64,000 nt of DNA from Caenispirillum bisanense (GCF_900230255.1 NZ_OCNJ01000009.1:62001-126000); one strand, 5' to 3'. Positions 16,634 to 25,036 are shown, counted from the first letter of the stretch. Translations and numbers: made by a program. Notes: generated by a model from the letters alone, not told the origin.

Positions 16634-18204
16634 GCGGCGGCGGCGACGACACCGTCGACCTCGCCGCCTTCCCGCGCCGCATCCACGAGCTGCCCGACCG
16701 CTGGCGGCGGGAGCGTCCCGCCGCCCCGGCGCTGGTCGACTTCGACGGCCGGGAGCTGGATTACGCGGCGCTCGGCGATGCGGTGGACGCGGCGGAGCGG
16801 GTGCTGCGCGAGGCCGGCGTGCGCGGCGGCGACCGGGTGATGCTGCTCAACGAGAACTCGGTCGCGACCGGTGCCTTCCTGTTCGCCTGTTCGCGGCTGG
16901 ACGCCTGGGCGGTGCTGCTCAACGCCCGGCTGGCGGCGCCGGAGGTGGCGCGCATCCGCGACCACTGCCGGCCGCGCGCCATGGTGTTCACCCACCTGTG
17001 CTCGCGCGACGCCGCCCGCCACGGCACCGACGCCGGTGCGGCGGAGGTGACCGACCCCGGCTTCGGCGCCGTCCTGGTCGCCGGTGGGCTGGAGGCCGAG
17101 CCGGAGCCGGTGAGCGACGATCCCGCCGGCCAGGTGGCGGCCATGATCTACACCTCGGGCACCACCGGCCAGCCCAAGGGCGTGATGCTGACGCACCGCA
17201 ACGTGCTCTTCATCGCCATCGTCTCGGGCCGCCAGCGGGCGCTCGGGCCGGACGACCGGGTCTATGCGGTACTGCCCATCAGCCACGTCTTCGGCCTCGC
17301 CTCCACCTTCCTCGGCACGGTGAACGCCGGCGGCTGCCTCGTGCTGGTGCCCAAGTTCGACCCGGCGCACCTGGCCGATGCGCTGGCGGGCGGCGTGACC
17401 GTGTTCCAGGGCGTGCCGGCCATGTACGCCAAGCTGCTGGAGTACCTGGAGGGCGCCGGCCGCACGCTGGAAGTGCCGCGGCTGCGGTACATGTCCTCGG
17501 GCGGCGCGCCGCTCGACCTCGACTGGAAGCGCCGCATCGAGGCCCGCTTCGGCCTGGCACTCAACAACGGCTACGGCCTGACCGAGGCCTCGCCCACCGT
17601 CTCCCAGACCCGCATCGACGGCCGCCGTGACGACGACAGCATCGGCCCCGCCCTGCCGGGGCTCGAGGTGCGCATCGTCGACCCCGAGGGCCGCGACGTG
17701 CCCGAGGGCGAGGTCGGCGAGCTGTGGGCGCGCGGCCCCAACATCATGAAGGGCTACTACCGCGACCCCGCCGCGACGGCCGTCGCCGTCACGCCCGACG
17801 GCTGGCTGAAGACCGGCGACCTGTGCCGCCGCGACCCCGACGGCGCCCTGTTCCTGGTCGGCCGGGCGAAGGAGCTCATCATCCGCTCGGGCTTCAACGT
17901 CTATCCGCCCGAGGTGGAGACGGCGCTGAACGCCCATCCCGCCGTCACCCACAGCGCCGTGGTCGGTCGTCGCGTCTCCGGCAACGAGGAAGTCATCGCC
18001 TTCGTCGAGGCGGTGCCCGGTTCGGGCGTCGACGAGGCGGCGCTGAAGGACTTCGTGAAGGACCGCCTCGCGCCCTATAAAAGGCCGCAGCGCATCTTCG
18101 TGGTGGACGCCATGCCGGCGTCGGCCACCGGCAAGGTGCAGAAGCATCGCCTCACCCTGCTGGCCGAGGAGATGTGTACGGCGGACGAGGAGACGGGTGC
18201 ATGA
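16630..18204 (+). CDS. AMP-forming acyl-CoA ligase
   Basis: 524-residue member of the ANL superfamily that activates a carboxylic acid to its CoA thioester with ATP. Motifs: A3 YTSGTTGQPKGVMLTH, A5 NNGYGLTEASPTVSQ, A7 GWLKTGDL, A8 RAKELIIRSGFNVYPPEVE and the A10 lysine in SATGKVQKHRL. ATGA overlaps on both sides (with the acyl-CoA dehydrogenase and thioesterase). The specificity pocket cannot be read. Context suggests the acid imported by LivKHMGF. Confidence 0.9.
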   Translation: MSGGGDDTVDLAAFPRRIHELPDRWRRERPAAPALVDFDGRELDYAALGDAVDAAERVLREAGVRGGDRVMLLNENSVATGAFLFACSRLDAWAVLLNARLAAPEVARIRDHCRPRAMVFTHLCSRDAARHGTDAGAAEVTDPGFGAVLVAGGLEAEPEPVSDDPAGQVAAMIYTSGTTGQPKGVMLTHRNVLFIAIVSGRQRALGPDDRVYAVLPISHVFGLASTFLGTVNAGGCLVLVPKFDPAHLADALAGGVTVFQGVPAMYAKLLEYLEGAGRTLEVPRLRYMSSGGAPLDLDWKRRIEARFGLALNNGYGLTEASPTVSQTRIDGRRDDDSIGPALPGLEVRIVDPEGRDVPEGEVGELWARGPNIMKGYYRDPAATAVAVTPDGWLKTGDLCRRDPDGALFLVGRAKELIIRSGFNVYPPEVETALNAHPAVTHSAVVGRRVSGNEEVIAFVEAVPGSGVDEAALKDFVKDRLAPYKRPQRIFVVDAMPASATGKVQKHRLTLLAEEMCTADEETGA

Positions 18205-18665
18205 CGGAAACGACGGCGGCGGCGGCGGAAACGCTCGACAACCTCGCCTGGGAACAGGCCAACGGCAGCGGCCTGCAGGAGCTTCTGGGTTACCGGCTGG
18301 TGGAATGGGAGCCCGACCGGGCGGTGGTGGAGCTGGAGGTCGGGCCGCAGCACCTCAACCGCGCCGGCCTGCTGCACGGCGGCGTGCTGACCACGGTGCT
18401 CGACACCGCCAGCGGCTACTCGGGCTGCTTCTGCCCGGTGCCCGGCCACATCCGGCGCACCCTGACCCTGTCGCTCACCACCAACTACCTGGGCCAGATG
18501 CGCAACGGGCTGTTGCGGGTGGAGGCGCACAAGCGCGGTGGCGGACGGCGGCTCTACTTCGTCGATGCCACCGCCACCGACGGCGAGGGCAACCCCATCG
18601 CCACCTCCACCGGCACCTTCCGCTACCACCGCGGCAGCGAGAATCCGGAAGGAACACCGCGATGA
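18201..18665 (+). CDS. paaI: PaaI-family hotdog thioesterase
   Basis: 154-residue single hotdog-fold thioesterase. The PaaI/YbgC-type motif LNRAGLLHGGVLTTVLDTASGYSG and the following beta strand (LTLSLTTNYLGQM) are visible. In phenylacetate-type pathways PaaI hydrolyses stalled CoA intermediates to free CoA, and a similar rescue role is likely here. The start is the ATG overlapping the ligase stop; nine extra upstream codons belong to the ligase region. The stop overlaps the crotonase start. Confidence 0.88.
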   Translation: MTETTAAAAETLDNLAWEQANGSGLQELLGYRLVEWEPDRAVVELEVGPQHLNRAGLLHGGVLTTVLDTASGYSGCFCPVPGHIRRTLTLSLTTNYLGQMRNGLLRVEAHKRGGGRRLYFVDATATDGEGNPIATSTGTFRYHRGSENPEGTPR

Positions 18666-19465
18666 GCCCCGACCTCGCGACGCCCTTCGACGTGCGCCGC
18701 CAGGGGCGCGTGCTGGTGCTGACGCTCAACGACCCGGCGACGCGCAACGCCCTGCACCCCGCTATCTACACCGCCGGCCTGGCGGCCATGGAGGCGGCGG
18801 ACGGCGATCCGGCGGTCGGGGCGGTGGTGCTGACCGGCGCCGGCGGCACCTTCTGCTCGGGCGGCAACGTCGGCCGCCTGCGCGAGCGGCGCGAGCAGCC
18901 GCCGGCGGTGCAGCGCCAGTCCATCGAGCACCTGCATGGCTTCATCCGCGCCCTGCGGCGCTCCAGCCTGCCGGTGATCGCGGCGGTGGAGGGGGCGGCG
19001 GCCGGGGCCGGCTGGTCGCTGGTGCTGGCGTCGGACCTGGTGGTGGCGGCGCGCGATGCCCGCTTCTCCATGGCCTACGTCAAGGTCGGCCTGAACCCGG
19101 ACGGCGGCGCCTCGGCCTTCCTCGCCCGCGCCCTGCCGCCGCCGCTGGCGGCGGAGGCGCTGTTCGACGGCGCGCCGGTGGGGGCGGAGCGGCTGCACGC
19201 CCTCGGCCTCGTCAACCGCCTGACCGAACCCGGCGCGGCCTTCGACGAGGCGCTGGCCTGGGCCGAGCGGCTGGCGAATGGGCCGCGCGCCGCGCTCGGC
19301 CGCGCCAAGCGGCTGCTGGAAGGCGCCCTGCGCCACGACCTCGACACCCAGCTGGACCTGGAGGCGGAGCTGCTGACGGAAGCGGTCCACCACCCGGAAG
19401 CCGGCGAGGGCCTGACCGCTTTCCTCGAAAAGCGTCGCCCGCAGTGGGTGAAGGCAGGAGAGTAG
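18662..19465 (+). CDS. PaaG-like enoyl-CoA hydratase/isomerase
   Basis: 267-residue crotonase superfamily protein with oxyanion-hole FCSGGNVGRL. Both hydratase glutamates are missing: GAGWSLVLASD stands where GGGCELA would be, and SMAYVKVGLNPDGG replaces GQPEIKVGIMPG. The retained Asp in NPDGG is the residue used by isomerases of the PaaG/Dci type, so a double-bond isomerase or ring-opening role is more likely than hydration. Last gene of the plus-strand operon, ending three bases before the convergent IclR gene. Confidence 0.85.
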   Translation: MSPDLATPFDVRRQGRVLVLTLNDPATRNALHPAIYTAGLAAMEAADGDPAVGAVVLTGAGGTFCSGGNVGRLRERREQPPAVQRQSIEHLHGFIRALRRSSLPVIAAVEGAAAGAGWSLVLASDLVVAARDARFSMAYVKVGLNPDGGASAFLARALPPPLAAEALFDGAPVGAERLHALGLVNRLTEPGAAFDEALAWAERLANGPRAALGRAKRLLEGALRHDLDTQLDLEAELLTEAVHHPEAGEGLTAFLEKRRPQWVKAGE

Positions 19466-19467
19466 CC

Positions 19468-20325
19468 TCAGCGGTAGCCGCGCCGCAGCAGGTCGGCTTC
19501 CACCGCGCGCACCATGGCGACCAGCATCGGCCCCACTTCCTCGCGCATGCGCGCCTCCGTCAGCACGAAGGACGGGCCGCCGATGTTGAAGGCGTGCACC
19601 GTCTGACCGTCGGGCGACAGGAAGGCGGCGCCGGCGCCGTTGATGTCGGGCATCCAGGTGCCGACGCCGAGGCAGAAGCCGGTGGTGGCGATTTCCTTTT
19701 CCGCCTGCTCGATGTGCGCCCGCAGGTCGGGCCAGTCGGCGCCCTCGGCGGCGGCGAGGGCATCCATGACCGGGCGGCGCTGGCCCTCCGGCGCATGGGC
19801 GAGCCAGGCCCAGCCCATGGAGCTGTGGCCGATGGGCAGGCGGGTGCCGGTATCCATGTGCAGGATGACGTGGGAGACGGCGCGCTGCACCTCGATGCAC
19901 ACCATGCTCAGGCGGTCGCGGTCGCCGAGGCCGACGGTGGCGCGGGTGGCGGCGGCGAGGTCCTGCATGTGCGGGCGGGCGACGTCGCGCACCACCATGC
20001 TCGCCATATACGCCTGGGTGAAGCCGAGCACGCCCGAGCCCAGGCGGTACTTCTCCAGCTTGGCGTCCCACCGCAGGTAACCCAGTTCCGTCAGCGTATA
20101 GGTGATGCGCGAGACGGTGGGCTTGGGCAGGCCGGTGCGGGCGGCGATCTCCTGGTTGCCGAGCAACGGGTCGGCGGCGTCGAAGGCGCGCAGCACGTCC
20201 AGCCCGCGGGCGAGCGCGGTGATGAACTGGCGGTCCTTGCCGCCGCTCGCGGTGTCGTCGTCGGCGCCAGACAATGCGGCGTCGTCGGCCGTCACCCTGG
20301 TGCGCCACGGCTTGCGCGTGCTCAT
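19468..20325 (-). CDS. IclR-family transcriptional regulator (paralogue 2)
   Basis: 285-residue IclR regulator with winged helix (ALARGLDVLRAFDAADPLLGNQEIAARTGLPK...) and a GAF-like effector domain (MVCIEVQRAVSH, SSMGWAWLAHAPEG, TTGFCLGVGTWMPDINGAG). The recognition helix IAARTGLPKPTVSR is identical to that of the regulator at 10761, so the two should read very similar DNA. The ATG at 20325 has GGAAGGA upstream; a longer frame to 20652 runs into the next gene. It lies convergent with the acyl-CoA operon and downstream of the nitronate monooxygenase. Confidence 0.9.
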   Translation of the reverse strand: MSTRKPWRTRVTADDAALSGADDDTASGGKDRQFITALARGLDVLRAFDAADPLLGNQEIAARTGLPKPTVSRITYTLTELGYLRWDAKLEKYRLGSGVLGFTQAYMASMVVRDVARPHMQDLAAATRATVGLGDRDRLSMVCIEVQRAVSHVILHMDTGTRLPIGHSSMGWAWLAHAPEGQRRPVMDALAAAEGADWPDLRAHIEQAEKEIATTGFCLGVGTWMPDINGAGAAFLSPDGQTVHAFNIGGPSFVLTEARMREEVGPMLVAMVRAVEADLLRRGYR

Positions 20326-20375
20326 GCGCCCGGTCCTTCCCTCGGTTTCCCTGCGGGGGCCTGTATAGCGCAGAA

Positions 20376-20390
20376 TTTCGCTGGTCGAAA
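20376..20390. promoter_or_regulatory. Inverted repeat TTTCG-N5-CGAAA before iclR paralogue 2
   Basis: Perfect 5-base arms around CTGGT, adjacent to AGCGAAATTC (read on the minus strand), within the 73-base gap between the nitronate monooxygenase stop and the IclR start. The half-sites are those of the 15356 palindrome (CGAAA and TTTCG) in reversed order. Possible autoregulatory site, low certainty. Confidence 0.35.
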
Positions 20391-20398
20391 CGGGCCTG

Positions 20399-21361
20399 TC
20401 AGGCGCGGTCGAACGGGTCGTCCGCCAGCCGCCGCCCGGCCTCGGCATAGTCGGCGGCGAGGCGGTCGACCAGGGCGGCGACCGTCGGCACGTCGGCGAT
20501 GCCGCCGACACCCTGGCCGGCGCCCCAGATGTCCTTCCACTGCTTCGGCCGCTTCTCGTGGTTGCCGATGGACACCTCGCCGAGCGGCTGCAGGGCATCG
20601 GGGTCGAGGCCGCAGCGCTCGATGGACGGGCGCAGGTAGTTGCCGGGCACACCGGTGAAGGCGGGCGTGTAGACGATGTCGGCGGCCCGGCTGTCGCAGA
20701 TCATGCGCTTGTAGTCGTCGGGCGCGTTGGCCTCGGCGGTTGCGATGAAGCGGGTGCCCATGTAGGCGAGGTCGGCGCCCAGCACCCGCGCCGCCCGCAC
20801 CGCCGCGCCCGAGCCGATGGCGCCGGCCAGGACCACGAGGCCGTCGAACTCCGCCCGTACCTCGGGCAGCAGGGCAAAGGGGCTGAGGGTGCCGGCATGG
20901 CCACCGGCGCCGGCCGCGACCAGGATCAGGCCGTCGACGCCGGCGCGGATGGCGCGGCGGGCGTGGCGCAGGGTGGTGACGTCGTGCAGTACGAGGCCGC
21001 CATAGCCGTGCACCGCGGCCACCACGTCGTCCGGCGCGCCCACCGAGGTGATGACGTAGGGCACCCGGTGGCGCACCACCGTCGCCAAGTCCTGCTCGAG
21101 GCGCGCGTTGGAGCGGTGGACGATGAGGTTGACGCCGAAGGGCGCCGGCCGCCCGCCCGCCGCCCGGTCGATGGCGAGCGCGCCGGCGATGGTGGTCAGC
21201 CAGTTGTCCAGCGCCTCCGCCGGCCGGGCGTTGAGGGCGGGGAAGGAGCCCGCCACCCCGGCGCGGCACTGGGCGATCACCAGCTCCGGCCCGGACACGA
21301 TGAACATGGGCGCGCCCATGACGGGCAGGCGCAGATCGGCGAAGGCGGCGGGCAGGGACAT
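20399..21361 (-). CDS. Nitronate monooxygenase / 2-nitropropane dioxygenase family
   Basis: 320-residue FMN-dependent TIM-barrel protein. It contains the opening motif (LRLPVMGAPMFIVSGPELVIAQCRAGVAGSFPALNAR), phosphate-binding LVAAGAGGHAG, AGAIGSGAAVRAARVLGADLAYMGTRFIAT and ending GGIADVPTVAALVDRL. These enzymes oxidise nitronates, but many members in catabolic clusters have unknown physiological substrates. The start is taken at MSLPAAF, which begins right before the first barrel strand; ATGs 6 and 18 codons upstream are possible. A set of palindromes precedes it. Confidence 0.87.
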   Translation of the reverse strand: MSLPAAFADLRLPVMGAPMFIVSGPELVIAQCRAGVAGSFPALNARPAEALDNWLTTIAGALAIDRAAGGRPAPFGVNLIVHRSNARLEQDLATVVRHRVPYVITSVGAPDDVVAAVHGYGGLVLHDVTTLRHARRAIRAGVDGLILVAAGAGGHAGTLSPFALLPEVRAEFDGLVVLAGAIGSGAAVRAARVLGADLAYMGTRFIATAEANAPDDYKRMICDSRAADIVYTPAFTGVPGNYLRPSIERCGLDPDALQPLGEVSIGNHEKRPKQWKDIWGAGQGVGGIADVPTVAALVDRLAADYAEAGRRLADDPFDRA

Positions 21362-21426
21362 GGCGGCGGTCCTCGACATGACGGCGCGGCAGGGTGGACA
21401 CCGCGATGGCACCACAGGGAGAGATA

Positions 21427-21461
21427 TTCCGCAATGCAGTTTTGCATTCCGCTATGCGGAA
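21427..21461. promoter_or_regulatory. Nested palindromes between nitronate monooxygenase and copper operon
   Basis: Two overlapping perfect inverted repeats: AATGCA-GTTT-TGCATT (21433-21448) and TTCCGCTATGCGGAA (21447-21461), with a third TTCCGC half-site at 21427-21432. Spacing of TTCCGC half-sites is 20 bases. The TTCCGC/GCGGAA symmetry resembles operators of IclR-family repressors. They are 66 bases before the nitronate monooxygenase start and about 80 before the copper operon start, so either or both may be controlled. Confidence 0.6.
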
Positions 21462-21540
21462 CTCGCGGCGGCGGGCGCGGCGCCGTTGAATCGTCGGGCG
21501 TCTTCCCCTAGATTGACCAGTGTTCCCGCCCCGTCGCCGG

Positions 21541-21915
21541 ATGCCCATGAAATCGCCGCTGCTTTCCCTGCTGCTGGTCGTCGCGCTCCTCCTCTGGGGC
21601 GCCGCCGGGGCATGGGCCGGGCCGGCCGATCCGGCGCACATGGCCGAAAGCCACGCCGCCGGCGCCCATGCCGCCGAGTGCAGCCTGGAGGCCGCCGCAG
21701 CCGACGCCATGGCGGACGCCGATCACGGCCACGACGGTCCGGGCGGCCTGCTGCACGGTTGTTGCCTCGCCGCCTGTTCGGTGGTGATGGACGCCGTGGC
21801 GCCGACGCCGCAGCCCGCCGGCGGGCGCATGCTCGCCGTTTTCGCGGTGGCGCACGACGATGCCGCCTCGCTGCCGAGCCTGCCGCTGCGCCGCCCGCCC
21901 AAAGCCCACGCCTGA
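21541..21915 (+). CDS. Small secreted Cys/His-rich protein (CopL-like?)
   Basis: 124-residue exported protein: signal peptide LLSLLLVVALLLWGAAGAWA, then a mature part rich in His (AESHAAGAHAAEC, DADHGHDG) and a cysteine cluster LHGCCLAAC. Composition and position in front of copper genes recall CopL-type metal-responsive proteins, but I see no firm family signature. The start is ATG 21541; a GTG seven codons upstream is possible. No clear ribosome binding site. First gene of the copper operon. A role as a copper sensor or buffer is inference. Confidence 0.6.
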   Translation: MPMKSPLLSLLLVVALLLWGAAGAWAGPADPAHMAESHAAGAHAAECSLEAAAADAMADADHGHDGPGGLLHGCCLAACSVVMDAVAPTPQPAGGRMLAVFAVAHDDAASLPSLPLRRPPKAHA

Positions 21916-21983
21916 GAGCCCGCTTTCGCTGATGCCGCCGCCCCGCCCGGGCGGTGCCCCCTCTCGCGTGGACGATCGACTCC

Positions 21984-22517
21984 ATGACCCAGATTTCCGT
22001 GCGCGGCGCCCTGGCCGCCGCCCTGCTGCTCGCCGTCGCCTCCGGCACGGCGCAGGCCCAGTCCTTGCCCTTCGGCGCCCCCGCCGACCCCGCCGCCGCC
22101 ACCCGGACCGTCGAGGTGGTGATGCGCGACAACTACTTCGAGCCTGACGCCCTGTCGGTGAAGGCGGGCGACGTGGTGCGCTTCGTCATCCGCAACGAAG
22201 GCTCGGCGCTGCACCAGTTCCACCTGGGCACCGCCGCCATGCAGGCCGAGGAACAGAAGCACATGGCCATGATGGTCGACCACGGCATGGTCGGGCAGCA
22301 TGGCATGGACCATGGCAAGATGAAGATGGATCACGGCAGCCATGCCACCATGCCCGCCATGACCCACGACGCCCCCAACAGCGTGCTGGTCGAGCCGGGC
22401 AAGACGGTGGAGGTGGTGTGGCGCTTCGCCGCCGGCGCCGACGACCTGGAGGTCGCCTGCACCATGCCCGGCCACTACGAGGCCGGCATGACCGCGCCCG
22501 TGGCCGTCGGCCGCTGA
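21984..22517 (+). CDS. Periplasmic cupredoxin
   Basis: 177-residue blue-copper-fold protein. A signal peptide (ALAAALLLAVASGTAQAQ) is followed by a cupredoxin domain starting VEVVMRDNYFEPDALSVKAGDVVRF. Type 1 copper ligands are visible: His in SALHQFHLG and the C-terminal CTMPGHYEAGM giving Cys, His and Met at standard spacing. Between them is an inserted loop rich in Met and His (KHMAMMVDHGMVGQHGMDH), which probably binds extra Cu(I). Such CopI-type proteins accompany CopA in copper-tolerance operons of denitrifying proteobacteria. Confidence 0.88.
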   Translation: MTQISVRGALAAALLLAVASGTAQAQSLPFGAPADPAAATRTVEVVMRDNYFEPDALSVKAGDVVRFVIRNEGSALHQFHLGTAAMQAEEQKHMAMMVDHGMVGQHGMDHGKMKMDHGSHATMPAMTHDAPNSVLVEPGKTVEVVWRFAAGADDLEVACTMPGHYEAGMTAPVAVGR

Positions 22518-22533
22518 CGCCGGAGGACATCGC

Positions 22534-24321
22534 ATGATCCCGCGCATCCTCCGCACGGCCGCCCTCGCGCTCGCCGTCGCCGCCGGTCTGTCGGTCACCG
22601 CCGGGCAGGCCGCGGCCGCCTCCGCCCCGACCGCCACCTTCGCAATCACCATCGACGAAACCACCCTCGCCCTGTCGGACCGCACGGTCACGGGCATGGG
22701 CATGAACGACTCCATCCCCGGCCCGACGCTGCGCTTCACCGAGGGGCAGGAGCTGGAGGTCACCGTCACCAACCGGCTGGACGAGGACACCTCCATCCAC
22801 TGGCACGGTCTGATCCTGCCCTCCTCGCAGGACGGCGTGCCGGGCCTCAGCTTCCACGGCATCAAGCCGGGCGAGAGCCACACCTACCGCTTCCCCGCCC
22901 AGCAGAGCGGCACCTACTGGTATCACAGCCATTCCGGCCACCAGGAGCAGCGCGGCGTCTACGGCGCCATCGTCATCGAGCCCAAGGCGCGCGAGCCCTT
23001 CCGCTTCGACCGCGAGTACGTGGTGATGCTGTCGGACTGGCACGACACCGATCCGAACCGCATCCTGTCGAACCTCAAGCGCCAGCCCGACTACTACAAC
23101 CGCGGCCAGCGCACGGCGGCGGATTTCTTCGCCGACGCTGCCGACAAGGGCCTCGGCGCGACGCTTTCCGACCGCGCCGACTGGGGCGGCATGCGCATGA
23201 TGCCGACCGACATCGCCGACGTGTCGGGTTACACCTTCCTGGTCAACGGCCGCGATGCCGCCCAGAACTGGACCGGCCTGTTCGCGCCTGGAGAGCGGGT
23301 GCGGCTGCGCTTCATCAACGCCGCCGCCATGACCATCTTCGACGTCCGCATCCCCGGCCTGCCCATGACGGTCGTGCACGCCGACGGCAACGCCGTGCGG
23401 CCGGTGCCGGTGGACGAATTCCGCATCGCCGTCGGCGAGACCTACGACGTCATCGTCCGCCCGACCGAGGACCGCGCCTATACCCTGTTCGCCGAATCCC
23501 TCGACCGCGCCGGCTACGCCCGCGCCACCCTGGCGCCGCGCGAGGGCATGACCGCCGAGGTGCCGGCCCTGCGGCCGCGCCCGCAGCTCACCATGGCCGA
23601 CATGAACCACGGCGACGGCGGCCACGCCGGCCACGACATGGGCGGCCAGCAGGTGTCCGGGGCCGCGGGTCACGGCGGCATGGATCACGGCAGCATGGGC
23701 CCCGGCGGCATGGACCACTCGGCCCACGGCGGCGGCGGCGCCAAGGCCGATCCGTTCTACGCGCCCGGCAGCGGCCTCGTGCCCAGTGCGGCCGACGGCG
23801 GCAAGGTGCTGTCCTATGCCGACCTGAAGGCGCAGACACCGCTCTATCCCGCTCGCCCGCCGACGCGCGAGATCGAGATCCGCCTGACCGGCAACATGGA
23901 ACGCTACATCTGGTCCATCAACGGCCGGAAGTATTCGGATGCCGAGCCCATCCGCCTGCAGTACGGCGAGCGCGTGCGCATCAAGTTCGTCAACGAGACC
24001 ATGATGACCCACCCCATGCACCTGCACGGGCTGTGGACCATCCTCGACACCGGCGCGGGCGACCTCAACCCGGCCAAGCACGTGGTCAGCGTGGCGCCGG
24101 CCACCACGGTCTATGCCGAGGTCGAGGCCGACCAGCCCGGCCGCTGGGCCTTCCACTGCCACCTCATGTTCCACATGGCGACCGGCATGTTCCGCGAGGT
24201 GATCGTCGAGGGCGGCCCCGCCGCCATGACGCCCGCCGCCGTCTCCACGCCCGCCGTCACCACCACCACCACCACCGGGCCGACCGCCGCCGAGGGAACC
24301 GACCATGCCGCGCATCACTGA
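22534..24321 (+). CDS. copA: CopA, periplasmic multicopper oxidase
   Basis: 595-residue multicopper oxidase that oxidises Cu(I) and sequesters copper. All four copper-ligand motifs are present: IHWHGLI (His89, His91), YWYHSHSGHQ, HPMHLHG and the C-terminal HCHLMFHMATGMF. A Met/His-rich segment of the MDHGSMGPGGMDH type lies at about residues 352-406, as in CopA. The signal peptide lacks an obvious twin-arginine pair, which is unusual because most CopA proteins fold before Tat export. GGAGGA stands just before the ATG. The C-terminal tail is Thr-rich and overlaps copB by 17 bases. Confidence 0.93.
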   Translation: MIPRILRTAALALAVAAGLSVTAGQAAAASAPTATFAITIDETTLALSDRTVTGMGMNDSIPGPTLRFTEGQELEVTVTNRLDEDTSIHWHGLILPSSQDGVPGLSFHGIKPGESHTYRFPAQQSGTYWYHSHSGHQEQRGVYGAIVIEPKAREPFRFDREYVVMLSDWHDTDPNRILSNLKRQPDYYNRGQRTAADFFADAADKGLGATLSDRADWGGMRMMPTDIADVSGYTFLVNGRDAAQNWTGLFAPGERVRLRFINAAAMTIFDVRIPGLPMTVVHADGNAVRPVPVDEFRIAVGETYDVIVRPTEDRAYTLFAESLDRAGYARATLAPREGMTAEVPALRPRPQLTMADMNHGDGGHAGHDMGGQQVSGAAGHGGMDHGSMGPGGMDHSAHGGGGAKADPFYAPGSGLVPSAADGGKVLSYADLKAQTPLYPARPPTREIEIRLTGNMERYIWSINGRKYSDAEPIRLQYGERVRIKFVNETMMTHPMHLHGLWTILDTGAGDLNPAKHVVSVAPATTVYAEVEADQPGRWAFHCHLMFHMATGMFREVIVEGGPAAMTPAAVSTPAVTTTTTTGPTAAEGTDHAAHH

Positions 24322-25036
24322 CCGCCGCCCCCTCGCGGCCGCCGCCGTCCTGGCGGGCCTGGCCGCCGCCACCGCCCCGGCTTCGGCCGCCGACATGCAC
24401 GAGCCGCTGTTCGGCGCCGTCGAGATCGAGCGGCTGGAGTACCAGGCCTCCGATCAGGCCGACACCATCGTCTGGGAGGCGCAGGCCCGCTACGGCGGCG
24501 ACACCCACAAGGTCGCCGTCAAGACCACCGGCGAGTACGACCGCGACGCCTCCGCCTTCGAGAAGGCGGAGGGCCAGCTGCTCTACCAGCGCATGGTGTC
24601 GGACTTCTTCGACCTCCAGGTGGGTGTGCGCCACGACCTGGAGCCCGACCCGGAGCGCACCCACGCCGTGCTCGGCATCACCGGCCTCGCACCGCACTGG
24701 GTGGAGGTGGACGCCGCCCTGTTCCTCAGCGAGACGGGCGACGCCTCGGCCCGCCTCGACCTGGAATACGACCTGCTGCTGACCCAGAACCTGGTCCTTC
24801 AGCCGGCGGTGGAGGTGAACGTGGCGTTCTCCGACGACACCGCGGCTGGCGTTTACGCCGGGGTGACGGGGGTGGAAGCCGGGCTGCGGCTGCGCTACGA
24901 ACTCACCCGCGAGGTGGCGCCCTATGTGGGCGTCGCCTGGGAACGCGCCTTCGGCAAGACCGCCGACCACATCCGCGCCCATGGCGAGGACCCCGAGCGG
25001 GTCGCGCTGGTGGGCGGCCTGCGGATCTCGTTCTGA
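24305..25036 (+). CDS. copB: CopB, outer-membrane copper resistance protein
   Basis: 243-residue beta-barrel outer-membrane protein of the CopB/PcoB family. Signal peptide to about residue 29 (ATAPASAADMHEP); then alternating beta strands with family segments VEIERLEYQASDQADTIVWEAQARYGGD, QMVSDFFDLQVGVRHDLEPDP, GLAPHWVEVDAALFLSETGDASARL and ending in an aromatic residue (GGLRISF), as barrels do. The long Met-rich N-terminal domain found in some CopB proteins is absent. It follows copA with overlap and is coupled to the cytochrome gene. Confidence 0.9.
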   Translation: MPRITDRRPLAAAAVLAGLAAATAPASAADMHEPLFGAVEIERLEYQASDQADTIVWEAQARYGGDTHKVAVKTTGEYDRDASAFEKAEGQLLYQRMVSDFFDLQVGVRHDLEPDPERTHAVLGITGLAPHWVEVDAALFLSETGDASARLDLEYDLLLTQNLVLQPAVEVNVAFSDDTAAGVYAGVTGVEAGLRLRYELTREVAPYVGVAWERAFGKTADHIRAHGEDPERVALVGGLRISF

